Notes under the pieces: model-generated
Database searches by the model: none
Told to the model about the DNA's origin: nothing
What the model saw: only the letters and a program-made list of their open reading frames with translations
Program-made: the position numbers and the translations under genes
NCBI RefSeq assembly: GCF_004353925.1
Contig: NZ_SMOK01000021.1
Location: 1-64,000, forward strand
Direction of reading: 5' to 3'
From: Pseudomonas sp. H9
Lineage (GTDB): Bacteria; Pseudomonadota; Gammaproteobacteria; Pseudomonadales; Pseudomonadaceae
DNA: 64,000 bases
Shown: positions 34,204 to 42,253 of the stretch, piece after piece
Numbering within the stretch: position 1 is the first letter of the stretch
Layout of the letters: each line of letters begins with the position of its first letter

Positions 34204-37200
34204 ATGGGCGCATTGTGGCAATCGGAACCAACGAGTAAGGAAACTCCCTCTGAATCCCTTGAAGAATCGCCATTGCCGAAAAGCCCCCGCCAACGTCATC
34301 TGTGGTGGCGGCTGGTCTGGCTGGTGTTGCTGCTCGCCCTGATCGCACTGGGCTTTGCCGTTGCCAATGAAATGCAAACTTCTCGCCTGCAATCCCGCGA
34401 GCTGAGCCAACTCGCCTCGACCTTGACCTACTCGCTACAACCCGGCCCCAGCGACGCGATCATCTACCCGGGAGACGGGCCCTTCGACAAGCGTCTGGGC
34501 TACAGTGCGCTGGGTGAATTTCTGCCGCGCCTTCTCAAACGCGACTACGTGATAAGCGAGCAGGTGCACTTCTCCCCGGCTTTGATGGACTACACCGAGC
34601 ACGGTTTCTTCGTGCCCTACAAAGAGAAGATCCAGTCGGGTCTTTCGATCACCGACTGCAAAGGCGATGTGCTCTATCAGTACCACTACCCGCAGTACCT
34701 GTACCCGGACTTCGACTCCATCCCACCGGTGATCGTCAACAGCCTGTTGTTCATTGAAAACCGCGGCCTGCTGGACCCCAACGACCCCAACGCCAACCCG
34801 GCAGTCGATTGGCCGCGCTTCGCCAAAGCGGCTTACAGTCAGATCGCCAAATACCTGGCCCTGCCCGGTCAGTCCGCCGGAGGCAGTACCCTGGCCACCC
34901 AGCTGGAAAAATACCGTCACTCTCCCGACGGCCTGACCGTTTCCGGCAGCGAAAAAATCCGCCAGATGATTTCCGCCAGCGTGCGCGCGTACCAGGGCGG
35001 CCCACAAACCATCGAAGCACGCCAGCGCATCGTGCGCGACTACCTCAACAGCGTGCCGCTGTCGGCAGTACCGGGGCATGGTGAAGTCCACGGCATGGCT
35101 GAAGGCTTGCGGGTCTGGTATGGCGCCGACTTCGCTCAGGTCAATCAGGCGCTGGCCTCGACCGAAACGGACCCTGCAAGCATGGCCGCACGCGGCCTCG
35201 CCTTGCGTCAGGTACTGTCGCTGATGATTGCCCAGCGCCGCCCTTCGCACTTTCTGTCCAAAGGGCGCAACGAACTGGCCGAGCTGACCGACAGCCATAT
35301 CCGCATTCTGGCCGCAAGCAATATCGTCGACCGCCCATTGGCGGACGCGGCCCTGGCCAGCAAAGCGATCTATCGCGATTGGGTGGCGCAACCGACCATC
35401 CAGCCCATTGTCACCAACAAAGGCATCAGCGTGGCCCGCAGCCGGTTATCCCTGGCGCTGGCCAGGCCACTGTACGACCTCGACCGTCTCGATTTGTCGG
35501 CCACCAGTACCTTGCAATCCGACCTGCAAGGCCAGGTCAGCCAATACCTCAAAGACCTCGCCGACCCAGCGGTTGCCGAAAAAGTCGGGCTGTTCGGCGA
35601 ACGCTTGCTGACCCCCACCAGCACCACCCAGGTGCGCTACAGCTTTACCCTGCTTGAACGTACCGCCAACGGCTCACGGGTGCGGGTGCAGACCGACAGC
35701 ACCGACCAACCGTTCGACATCAACGAAGGTAGCAAGCTGGAACTGGGCTCTACCGCCAAACTGCGGGTGTTGACCAGCTACCTGGAAATCATCTCCGAGC
35801 TGCATGACAAGTACGCCAACACCCCTGCCGCCGACCTGAAGAACGTCGAAGTTGCCGAACTGGACTTCATTACTCGCTGGGCCCTGGATTACCTGATCCA
35901 GAACAAAGACCGCAACATCACCGACATGCTCGATGCCGCGCTCAATCGCAAGTATTCAGCCAGCCCCTACGAAGCCTTCTTCACCGGTGGCGGCATGCAT
36001 GTGTTCAATAACTTTCGCAAGGAAGACAACAATCGCATTCCCACCCTCAAGGATGCCCTGCGCGAATCGATCAACCTGCCCTTCATTCGCCTGATGCGCG
36101 ACCTGGTGCGCTACAGCACCTATCAAACCCCGGGCAGCAGCGTAAAACTGCTCAAGGACGATGCCGAGCCGCGACGTCAGGAATACCTGGCGCGTTTCGC
36201 TGACAAAGAAGGCACAGACTACCTGCGCCGGTTCTGGAAAAAGTACCAGCGCAAAACCTCGCAACAACGCCTGGACACGTTCCTCGACAGCTTGCGCGTC
36301 ACGCCTATCCGACTGGCTGCGGTCCATCGCTACCTGTTCCCCGAAGCCGACCAGGCCACCTTCAATGCCTTCGTTCGGGCACACATGAAAAAAGACCTGG
36401 AGGACACCAAACGTAAACCGACCAAACAGGACTCGGTCACCGACCAACGCCTGGATGACCTGTACTACGCCTACGGCCCCGGCAAGTTCGATTTACCCGA
36501 TCAGGGCTTCGTTGCCAAGGTCCATCCTTTGGATCTGTGGCTGTTGGGCTATCTGCTGAACAACCCCAACGCCAGCTTTCCTGAGGCCGCGCAAGCCAGC
36601 CAGTTCGAGCGCCAGGAAGTGTACAGCTGGCTGTTCAAGAGCCGGCACAAAGGCGCTCGCGACAGCCGCATTCGTACCTTGGTGGAAATCGAAGCCTTCC
36701 TCGACATCCATCAGCGCTGGAAACGTGTTGGCTACCCGTTCGACCACTTGGTGCCTTCGCTGGCTACTGCCATCGGCAGCTCGGGTGATCGCCCGGCAGC
36801 CCTGGCCGAGTTGATCGGCATTATTCAAAACGATGGTATTCGCCTGCCGACGTTGCGCATCGATACCTTGCACTTTGCTGCTGACACTCCGTATGAAACG
36901 CGCCTGGCAGGCGACCCCGATCTGGGTCAGCGGGTGCTCTCGGTAGAAGTGGCCCGCGCCCTGCGCGGCGCCCTTTCGCAGGTGGTCGATGCCGGTACCG
37001 CGCGGCGCGTGTCTGGTAGCTTCAAACTCAATGACGGTACACCCATGGTCTTGGGTGGCAAAACCGGCACCGGCGATAACCGCATCGAAAGCTGGGGTGC
37101 CGGTGGCCGCTTGCTGGGCTCGAAGGCAATCAACCGCACCGCGACCTTTGTGTTCTTCATCGGCGACAACCACTTTGGCACCCTCACCGCCTTTGTGCCG

Positions 37201-37341
37201 GGCCGCGCCGCCGAATCGTTCAAATTCACCTCGGCTCTGCCGGTACAGGTACTCAAAGGCATGGCGCCGATCCTCACGCCCTACCTGCAGCCGGGTAGCC
37301 ACACCTTGTGCAAAACGCCACAACAAATGGCGCAAAAGTAG
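34204..37341 (+). CDS. Divergent bifunctional penicillin-binding-protein-like transglycosylase
   Basis: The 1045-residue protein has one N-terminal transmembrane helix (about 35-57). A glycosyltransferase-51-like domain follows (FIENRGLL near 182, GGSTLATQLEK near 225), then a transpeptidase-like domain with an SxxK (GSTAK near 518) and KTGTG near 950. The canonical E-D-x-x-F-x-x-H and R-K-x-x-E transglycosylase motifs are poorly kept, although one glutamate remains. It is longer than PBP1a or PBP1b. A role in peptidoglycan synthesis is inferred from the fold. A strong terminator follows. The ATG has no clear Shine-Dalgarno. Confidence 0.75.
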   Translation: MGALWQSEPTSKETPSESLEESPLPKSPRQRHLWWRLVWLVLLLALIALGFAVANEMQTSRLQSRELSQLASTLTYSLQPGPSDAIIYPGDGPFDKRLGYSALGEFLPRLLKRDYVISEQVHFSPALMDYTEHGFFVPYKEKIQSGLSITDCKGDVLYQYHYPQYLYPDFDSIPPVIVNSLLFIENRGLLDPNDPNANPAVDWPRFAKAAYSQIAKYLALPGQSAGGSTLATQLEKYRHSPDGLTVSGSEKIRQMISASVRAYQGGPQTIEARQRIVRDYLNSVPLSAVPGHGEVHGMAEGLRVWYGADFAQVNQALASTETDPASMAARGLALRQVLSLMIAQRRPSHFLSKGRNELAELTDSHIRILAASNIVDRPLADAALASKAIYRDWVAQPTIQPIVTNKGISVARSRLSLALARPLYDLDRLDLSATSTLQSDLQGQVSQYLKDLADPAVAEKVGLFGERLLTPTSTTQVRYSFTLLERTANGSRVRVQTDSTDQPFDINEGSKLELGSTAKLRVLTSYLEIISELHDKYANTPAADLKNVEVAELDFITRWALDYLIQNKDRNITDMLDAALNRKYSASPYEAFFTGGGMHVFNNFRKEDNNRIPTLKDALRESINLPFIRLMRDLVRYSTYQTPGSSVKLLKDDAEPRRQEYLARFADKEGTDYLRRFWKKYQRKTSQQRLDTFLDSLRVTPIRLAAVHRYLFPEADQATFNAFVRAHMKKDLEDTKRKPTKQDSVTDQRLDDLYYAYGPGKFDLPDQGFVAKVHPLDLWLLGYLLNNPNASFPEAAQASQFERQEVYSWLFKSRHKGARDSRIRTLVEIEAFLDIHQRWKRVGYPFDHLVPSLATAIGSSGDRPAALAELIGIIQNDGIRLPTLRIDTLHFAADTPYETRLAGDPDLGQRVLSVEVARALRGALSQVVDAGTARRVSGSFKLNDGTPMVLGGKTGTGDNRIESWGAGGRLLGSKAINRTATFVFFIGDNHFGTLTAFVPGRAAESFKFTSALPVQVLKGMAPILTPYLQPGSHTLCKTPQQMAQK

Positions 37342-37347
37342 CCCTTT

Positions 37348-37390
37348 AAAGCAACGCCCAAGCGCACTTCAAGCGCTTGAGCGTTGCTTT
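37348..37390 (+). terminator. Terminator of the PBP-like gene
   Basis: AAAGCAACGC pairs with GCGTTGCTTT, and the stem continues inside (CAAGCGC with GCGCTTG), giving about 17 pairs with one mismatch and a 7-nt loop. It starts seven bases after the stop codon. Confidence 0.85.
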
Positions 37391-37425
37391 GTCTGAAGCG
37401 CCGTTCGTCCCCTGAATGACTATTA

Positions 37426-37486
37426 TGAGAATTATTCTCAGTCTCACTCTTGTCTTAAGATATATCTTGAGTAATATCTAAAGATA
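37426..37486 (+). promoter_or_regulatory. Fur-type box, promoter and PadR-type operators of the yqjI-yqjH pair
   Basis: TGAGAAT-T-ATTCTCA (37426-37440) is a perfect 7-1-7 repeat of Fur-box form. The promoter is TTGTCT (37450-37455), 16-bp spacer, TAATAT (37472-37477). AAGATATATCTT (37457-37468) lies inside the spacer, and TATCTAAAGATA (37475-37486) covers the -10 and start. Both are perfect palindromes built from AGATA and TATCT, and are likely sites for the PadR-type repressor encoded next. Confidence 0.7.
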
Positions 37487-37510
37487 CATCTAACGCAACC
37501 GGAGCCTTCC

Positions 37511-38080
37511 ATGCGTGAACATCATTCCCACCGTGACCATGGCGAACGCCATGACGGTTTCGAACGCCGTCACAGCCGTGAACGTGGCGACCGTGGCCCA
37601 CGGGTTTTCGCTCCCGGCGATCTGAAACTGCTGCTGCTCTCGATGCTGGCCGAGCAGCCCTGCCACGGCTATGACCTGATCCGCCAGATCGAAAGCCTGT
37701 TCGGCGGCCACTACAGCCCAAGCCCTGGGGTGATCTACCCGACCCTGACCTTTCTGGAAGAAAGCGAGCTGATCGTCGGCCAGGTCCACGGTAGCAAGAA
37801 GCTCTACAGCGCCACCGCCGCCGGGCTTGAATCGCTGGCCGAACAAGCCATCGCCCTGGATGGCGTGCGCATGCGTATTGAAGTCAGCAAGCGCTCGCTA
37901 TGCGGGCACGACCGCCCCCAGGAAATCCATGAAGCGGTGCATAACCTGCGGCATGCCCTGCAAATGCACAGTGGCCGCTGGAATCCGGCCGAAATCGAGC
38001 GGGTGCGTACATTGCTCAACAACACGGCCAAAGCCATCGTCGCAGGGCCTTCTGCGACCACTACGGAGACCTCCGAATGA
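37511..38080 (+). CDS. yqjI: YqjI-like PadR family metal-responsive repressor
   Basis: The 189-residue protein has a His-rich N-terminal arm (MREHHSHRDHGERHDGFERR) and a PadR winged helix (FAPGDLKLLLLSMLAEQPCH to about residue 115; HGYDLIRQIE, then SPSPGVIYPTL). This is the design of E. coli YqjI, a nickel/iron-dependent repressor of yqjH. The following gene overlaps it by four bases and is a YqjH homologue, which strongly supports the name. The palindromes over its promoter suggest autoregulation. SD GGAG is upstream. Confidence 0.85.
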   Translation: MREHHSHRDHGERHDGFERRHSRERGDRGPRVFAPGDLKLLLLSMLAEQPCHGYDLIRQIESLFGGHYSPSPGVIYPTLTFLEESELIVGQVHGSKKLYSATAAGLESLAEQAIALDGVRMRIEVSKRSLCGHDRPQEIHEAVHNLRHALQMHSGRWNPAEIERVRTLLNNTAKAIVAGPSATTTETSE

Positions 38081-38847
38081 GTGTCAGCGAAAGCGACGCG
38101 ATTCATCGCGTCAACCATGAGATTAAACATCGTCGCCTGGACGTACTGCGGGTCACCGAGCTGACTCCGCGCATGCGCCGTATCACCCTCGGCGGGCCAC
38201 AACTGCAGGGCTTTACCAGCCTTGGGAGCGACGATCACGTCAAACTGCTGTTCGCCTGTTCACCCGAAGAGCAAACGGCGCTGGAGAATCTCGACTTCAG
38301 CCGCGACGGCGTGCGCCCGACCATGCGCGAATACACCCCGCGGCGTATCGACCTGGCCGCCGGTGAGCTGGATATCGACTTCGTCCTGCACGGAGACGGC
38401 CCTGCTTCGACCTGGGCAGCCCAGGCTGAAGTCGGCCAGGTCCTCAACATAGCCGGCCCACGTAGTTCGATGGTGGTACCGGATATTTTCGACAGCTATG
38501 TGCTGATCGGTGATGAGACCGCGATTCCGGCCATTGCCCGGCGCTTGGAAGAACTGCCCGCCACGCGCAAGGTATTGGCGGTCATCGAGATCGAAGATGC
38601 CAAGGAGCAGCAGCCGCTGAAAAGCCTCGCCGAACTGGAGGTGGTCTGGGTGCAGCGACACCAGCAGAACCTGCTGGAGGTGGTAAAGGGCCTGACCTTG
38701 CCTGAAGGCCAGCTCTACGCCTGGGTAGCCCTGGAAAAAGCCCTGACCCGAGCCACCAAACGCCTGCTGATCGACGAAAAAGGGGTGAAGGAAGACCAAA
38801 TCAAAGCAGCCGCCTATTGGCGTCTCGATCCACACGACGACGAGTAA
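38077..38847 (+). CDS. yqjH: Siderophore-interacting protein (ferric reductase, YqjH/ViuB type)
   Basis: The 256-residue cytoplasmic flavoprotein has an N-terminal FAD domain (about 20-140, including MREYTPRRID near 86) and a C-terminal NAD(P)H domain (VLIGDETAIPAIARRLEELP near 144). Family members reduce ferric siderophore complexes to release iron. Coupling to the YqjI-like gene (ATGA overlap), with a Fur-type box upstream, fits iron and nickel control. Confidence 0.88.
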   Translation: MSVSESDAIHRVNHEIKHRRLDVLRVTELTPRMRRITLGGPQLQGFTSLGSDDHVKLLFACSPEEQTALENLDFSRDGVRPTMREYTPRRIDLAAGELDIDFVLHGDGPASTWAAQAEVGQVLNIAGPRSSMVVPDIFDSYVLIGDETAIPAIARRLEELPATRKVLAVIEIEDAKEQQPLKSLAELEVVWVQRHQQNLLEVVKGLTLPEGQLYAWVALEKALTRATKRLLIDEKGVKEDQIKAAAYWRLDPHDDE

Positions 38848-38856
38848 TCGGTACCC

Positions 38857-39510
38857 TCAGGGTTGCGTCCTGGCTTTGGCCAGGCGCCCGCCCTGCCAGT
38901 GATCGAGGCAAAGCACCAGTACGCCAATGGCGATAAAGCCGAGCATCATCGCCAGCGCATTGACCAACACTTGCGTATACCCGAGTTCGGCGACGTCGAT
39001 GAACGGATAGGGATAGACCCCTATCGACTGCCCGCGCCACAACGCAAAAGCGAAGTACCCCGCCGGATACAGCAGCCAGGCCATTAGATGCTTGAGCCGC
39101 AAACTGCCTTTCTCGACGCAACACCACCAATAGCCCACGAACAACAGCGGCATGACGTCGTGCAACAGCTCATCAGCCAGCCACTGCCAGCCTTGCGGTT
39201 GCCACATGTGGCGTAACAGCAGGCTATACGCCAGAGCGACAAAGGCAATGCTGACGGTAACACCTGAGCTGACCGCCGGGGAAAGAAACCAGCGCCGTGC
39301 TGCCGACGGTCTACCGAACACCGCTTGAGTCAACACCACAGCAACCAGGGTGTTGCTCAGCACGGTGAAGTAGCTGAAGAAATTGATCAGGCCGCCAATC
39401 AGGCTGGCCTGCTCGTGCCAACGCGCCAGTAGTACCAAATAGAGCTGAATCGCCAGGGCGCTCCAGCCCAGGCAGGCGGCCAGGCCGATCACGACCTCGC
39501 GCCGGGGCAT
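38857..39510 (-). CDS. Pr6Pr family membrane protein
   Basis: The 217-residue protein has six predicted helices, with family features SYFTVLSNTLVAV near 46 and LLHDVMPLLFVGYWW near 116. Pr6Pr proteins are integral membrane proteins of unknown function. It converges with yqjH 9 bp away. It follows the VF530-type gene on the same strand with 3 bp between them, so the pair is co-transcribed. Confidence 0.75.
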   Translation of the reverse strand: MPRREVVIGLAACLGWSALAIQLYLVLLARWHEQASLIGGLINFFSYFTVLSNTLVAVVLTQAVFGRPSAARRWFLSPAVSSGVTVSIAFVALAYSLLLRHMWQPQGWQWLADELLHDVMPLLFVGYWWCCVEKGSLRLKHLMAWLLYPAGYFAFALWRGQSIGVYPYPFIDVAELGYTQVLVNALAMMLGFIAIGVLVLCLDHWQGGRLAKARTQP

Positions 39511-39513
39511 GAA

Positions 39514-39735
39514 TCAGCGCCCGCGCTGCAACTTCAGGTACAGACGCTCGACCTTCTCCCGCGCCCACGGCGTGCGGCGCAAGAACGTCAGGCTCGACTT
39601 GATGCTCGGATCGCTCTTGAAGCAACGGATGTCGATACGTTCAGCCAGACCTTCCCATTGGTAGTGCGCCACCAGGGCGGTGAGGATCTGCTCCAGGGTC
39701 ACGCCATGCAGCGGATTGGGGTTGGCGGTAGACAT
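39514..39735 (-). CDS. VF530 family small DNA-binding protein
   Basis: The 73-residue protein begins MSTANPNPLHGVTLEQILTA and has the GL..RI.I.CF...PSI.SSL.FLR.TPWAR pattern of the VF530 (DUF2132) family. Members have a double-stranded DNA-binding fold but no settled role. I chose the ATG at 39735 with GGAG upstream; the longer frame to 39906 is REP sequence. Confidence 0.85.
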   Translation of the reverse strand: MSTANPNPLHGVTLEQILTALVAHYQWEGLAERIDIRCFKSDPSIKSSLTFLRRTPWAREKVERLYLKLQRGR

Positions 39736-39786
39736 GCCTGTGCTCCAGCGAATCAAAGGTGCGCACCTTAACAAACATTCTAGTGC

Positions 39787-39859
39787 GGTGGGAGCAGGCT
39801 TGCCCTGCGATAGCGGTGTGCGAGGAAGAGCGCTATCGCGGGGCAAGCCCGCTCCTACC
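39787..39859. repeat. REP pair upstream of the zinc receptor gene
   Basis: Inverted REP copies; the left one is degenerate (GAGCAGGCTTGCCCTGCG). Inner ATAGCG/CGCTAT extensions are present. It lies between divergent start regions, 16 bp before the Zur-type box. Confidence 0.9.
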
Positions 39860-39874
39860 AAAAGGCCAGGCAAT

Positions 39875-39898
39875 GTTATATTGTAACGTAAATATAAC
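39875..39898. promoter_or_regulatory. Zur-type operator
   Basis: GTTATATTGTAAC (39875-39887) closely follows the Zur pattern (GTTATA-x-TATAAC). It overlaps a second inverted repeat, GTTATATT-N8-AATATAAC (39875-39898). It lies 17 bp before the start codon of the zinc-type receptor. Confidence 0.75.
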
Positions 39899-39914
39899 GC
39901 TACCAAGGACCCCC

Positions 39915-41963
39915 ATGCGCCGCTTGCCCCTCCGCCACACCCCCCTCGCCGCCGCCCTCTGCCTCACCTCACCACTGAGCCAGGCCGTAGAACTGGAGCC
40001 TCAAGTCATCACCGCCAACCCGCTGGGCAACAGCGAACTGGCCTCCGCTACCACCGTGCTTGAAGGTGACGATCTGACCTTGCAACAAAAAGGCAGCCTC
40101 GGTCAGACCCTGAACAACCAGCCTGGCGTGGCCTCGACCTGGTTCGGCCCCGGTGCCAGCCGCCCGGTCATCCGCGGGCTGGACGGTGACCGCATTCGCA
40201 TTCTGCGCAACGGCGTGGGCGCGCTGGACGCCTCGTCACTGTCTTACGATCACGCCGTACCGCTGGACCCAGCCACCGTTGAGCGCATTGAAATTGTCCG
40301 CGGCCCGGCAGCCTTGCTGTATGGCGGCAACGCCATTGGTGGTGTGGTCAACAGCTTCGATAACCGCATTCCCACCTCCCCGGTTGAAGGCATCCATGGC
40401 GCCGGGGAGCTACGTTACGGCGGCGCCGACACCACCCGCAGCAGTGCCGGCAAACTGGAAGCAGGCAATGGCCGCTTTGCCCTGCACCTGGACGCCAACA
40501 GCCGGCAATTCAACGACCTGCGTATCCCAGGCTACGCCCGCAGTTCCAAGGTGCGCGACGCCGATGAACCAGGCAGCCGCCATAAGCTGGAAAATAGTGA
40601 TGGTCGCCAGGACGGTGGCGCTATCGGCGGTTCCTACCATTGGGAACACGGCTACAGCGGCCTGTCCTACAGCCGCTACGACAGCAATTACGGCTCGGTA
40701 GCCGAACCAGGTGTGCGCCTGGACATGCAACAGGACCACTATGGCTTCGCCTCAGAGTTGCGCGACCTCGATGGCCCCTTCAGCGCACTGAAATTCGATG
40801 TCGGCTACACCGATTACCAGCACCGTGAACTGGAAGGCGGCGAAGTGCATACCACTTTCAAGAACAAGGGCTATGAAGCACGGGTTGAAGCGCGCCATCA
40901 GCCCTGGGGCCCCGTGGAAGGCATGATTGGCGCACAAGTCAGCCGCAACGAATTTTCCGCCCTGGGTGAAGAAGCGTTTGTTCCGCAAACCGATACCGAC
41001 AGCCTGGCGCTGTTTATGCTCGAACAATGGCAAGCCAGTGACCGCCTCAATCTGAGCCTGGGTGGGCGTCTGGAGCACACCCGAATCGACCCCGACAGCC
41101 AGGGCAGCGAACGCTTTGCCCACGCCGACAGCAGCAGTAGTTTCACCGCAGCCAGCCTGTCGTCTGGCGCCGTCTACACCTTGACCCCAGTCTGGTCGCT
41201 GGCTGCGACCTTGGGCTACACCGAACGCGCGCCGACCTTCTATGAGTTGTATGCCAACGGCGCGCATGTCGCCACCGGTACCTATGAAGTCGGCGATCCG
41301 AACCTGAGCAAAGAAAAAGCCATTTCCAGTGATCTGGCCCTGCGCTTCGACAACGGCGTGCATAAAGGCAGCATCGGTGTGTTCTACAGCCATTTCCGCA
41401 ACTACATCGGCCTGTTGGCCAGTGGCAACATGCGTGAAGGGCATGAGCACGACCACGGAGACGAAGACCACGATCATGACCATGACCACGGCAGCGAGGT
41501 ACCCGAGTACCTGTACAAGGGTGTGCGGGCGCGCTTCTATGGCATCGAGGCCCAAGACCGCTGGCAACTGGTACAGAACCAATGGGGCAGTTTTGCCCTG
41601 GAACTCTCCGGCGACTACACCCGTGCGAAAAATCTGGACAGCGGCGAAGACCTGCCACGCATTGCCCCGCTGCGCCTGAACAGCGGCCTGTTGTGGGAAC
41701 GGGAACGCTGGCAGGCACGGTTCGACGTACAACATGCCAGCGACCAACACCACAAACCCGACAACGAAACCAGCACCGATGGTTACACCACACTCGGCGC
41801 CAGCCTGGGTTATCGCTTCGACATCGGCCAGAGCCAATGGCTGGCCTTTGTCCGCGGTGAGAACCTCACCGACCAGACCGTCCGCTATGCCAGCTCCATT
41901 CTGCGCGACATCGCCCCGGCACCGGGCCGTAGCGTCGAAGTAGGCCTGCGCACCACGTTCTGA
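39915..41963 (+). CDS. znuD: TonB-dependent zinc receptor, ZnuD type
   Basis: The 682-residue outer-membrane receptor has a signal peptide (residues 1-23), a plug domain (LNNQPGVASTWFGPGASRPV to about 150; IEIVRGPAALLYGGNAIGG) and a beta-barrel ending in F. A His/Asp-rich loop near residue 510-530 (GHEHDHGDEDHDHDHDHGSE) is the hallmark of ZnuD-like zinc receptors. The Zur-type box upstream supports this. I chose the ATG at 39915 with AAGGA upstream; the long frame from 39759 is REP. Confidence 0.88.
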   Translation: MRRLPLRHTPLAAALCLTSPLSQAVELEPQVITANPLGNSELASATTVLEGDDLTLQQKGSLGQTLNNQPGVASTWFGPGASRPVIRGLDGDRIRILRNGVGALDASSLSYDHAVPLDPATVERIEIVRGPAALLYGGNAIGGVVNSFDNRIPTSPVEGIHGAGELRYGGADTTRSSAGKLEAGNGRFALHLDANSRQFNDLRIPGYARSSKVRDADEPGSRHKLENSDGRQDGGAIGGSYHWEHGYSGLSYSRYDSNYGSVAEPGVRLDMQQDHYGFASELRDLDGPFSALKFDVGYTDYQHRELEGGEVHTTFKNKGYEARVEARHQPWGPVEGMIGAQVSRNEFSALGEEAFVPQTDTDSLALFMLEQWQASDRLNLSLGGRLEHTRIDPDSQGSERFAHADSSSSFTAASLSSGAVYTLTPVWSLAATLGYTERAPTFYELYANGAHVATGTYEVGDPNLSKEKAISSDLALRFDNGVHKGSIGVFYSHFRNYIGLLASGNMREGHEHDHGDEDHDHDHDHGSEVPEYLYKGVRARFYGIEAQDRWQLVQNQWGSFALELSGDYTRAKNLDSGEDLPRIAPLRLNSGLLWERERWQARFDVQHASDQHHKPDNETSTDGYTTLGASLGYRFDIGQSQWLAFVRGENLTDQTVRYASSILRDIAPAPGRSVEVGLRTTF

Positions 41964-41978
41964 TCATCACAACCCTCC

Positions 41979-42051
41979 GGTGGGAGCGGGCTTGCCCCGC
42001 GATCGCGATCTACCTGACAGACCGTAATCGCGGGGCAAGCCCGCTCCCACC
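41979..42051. repeat. REP pair after the zinc receptor gene
   Basis: Inverted REP copies have outer GGTGGGAGCGGG arms and a spacer of about 25 bp, 16 bp after the receptor stop. Confidence 0.95.
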
Positions 42052-42152
42052 ATCGCTGCAAAAACAGCGGACTGTTACCGATCCAGCAACGATCCCTCTT
42101 ATTGAATTGTCTTTTTTTATTACAAATTCACCTATATCCTCTGCGCCGCAAG

Positions 42153-42252
42153 CTGAACCGCTTCAGTCAATCCCTATAGAGCCTAATCGCCGAAGATCCC
42201 CAGGATCTGGCGCACGTGCCGTTTGTTCAAAAATTAAAAGATAGCGCTATCT
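42153..42252 (+). promoter_or_regulatory. Three palindromes in the oprB leader
   Basis: CTGAA-CCGC-TTCAG (42153-42166), AGATCC-CCA-GGATCT (42194-42208) and the perfect AGATAGCGCTATCT (42239-42252) follow one another. The last ends one base before the oprB ATG and takes the place of a normal Shine-Dalgarno. They may be operators or leader hairpins. Confidence 0.5.
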
Positions 42253-42253
42253 C

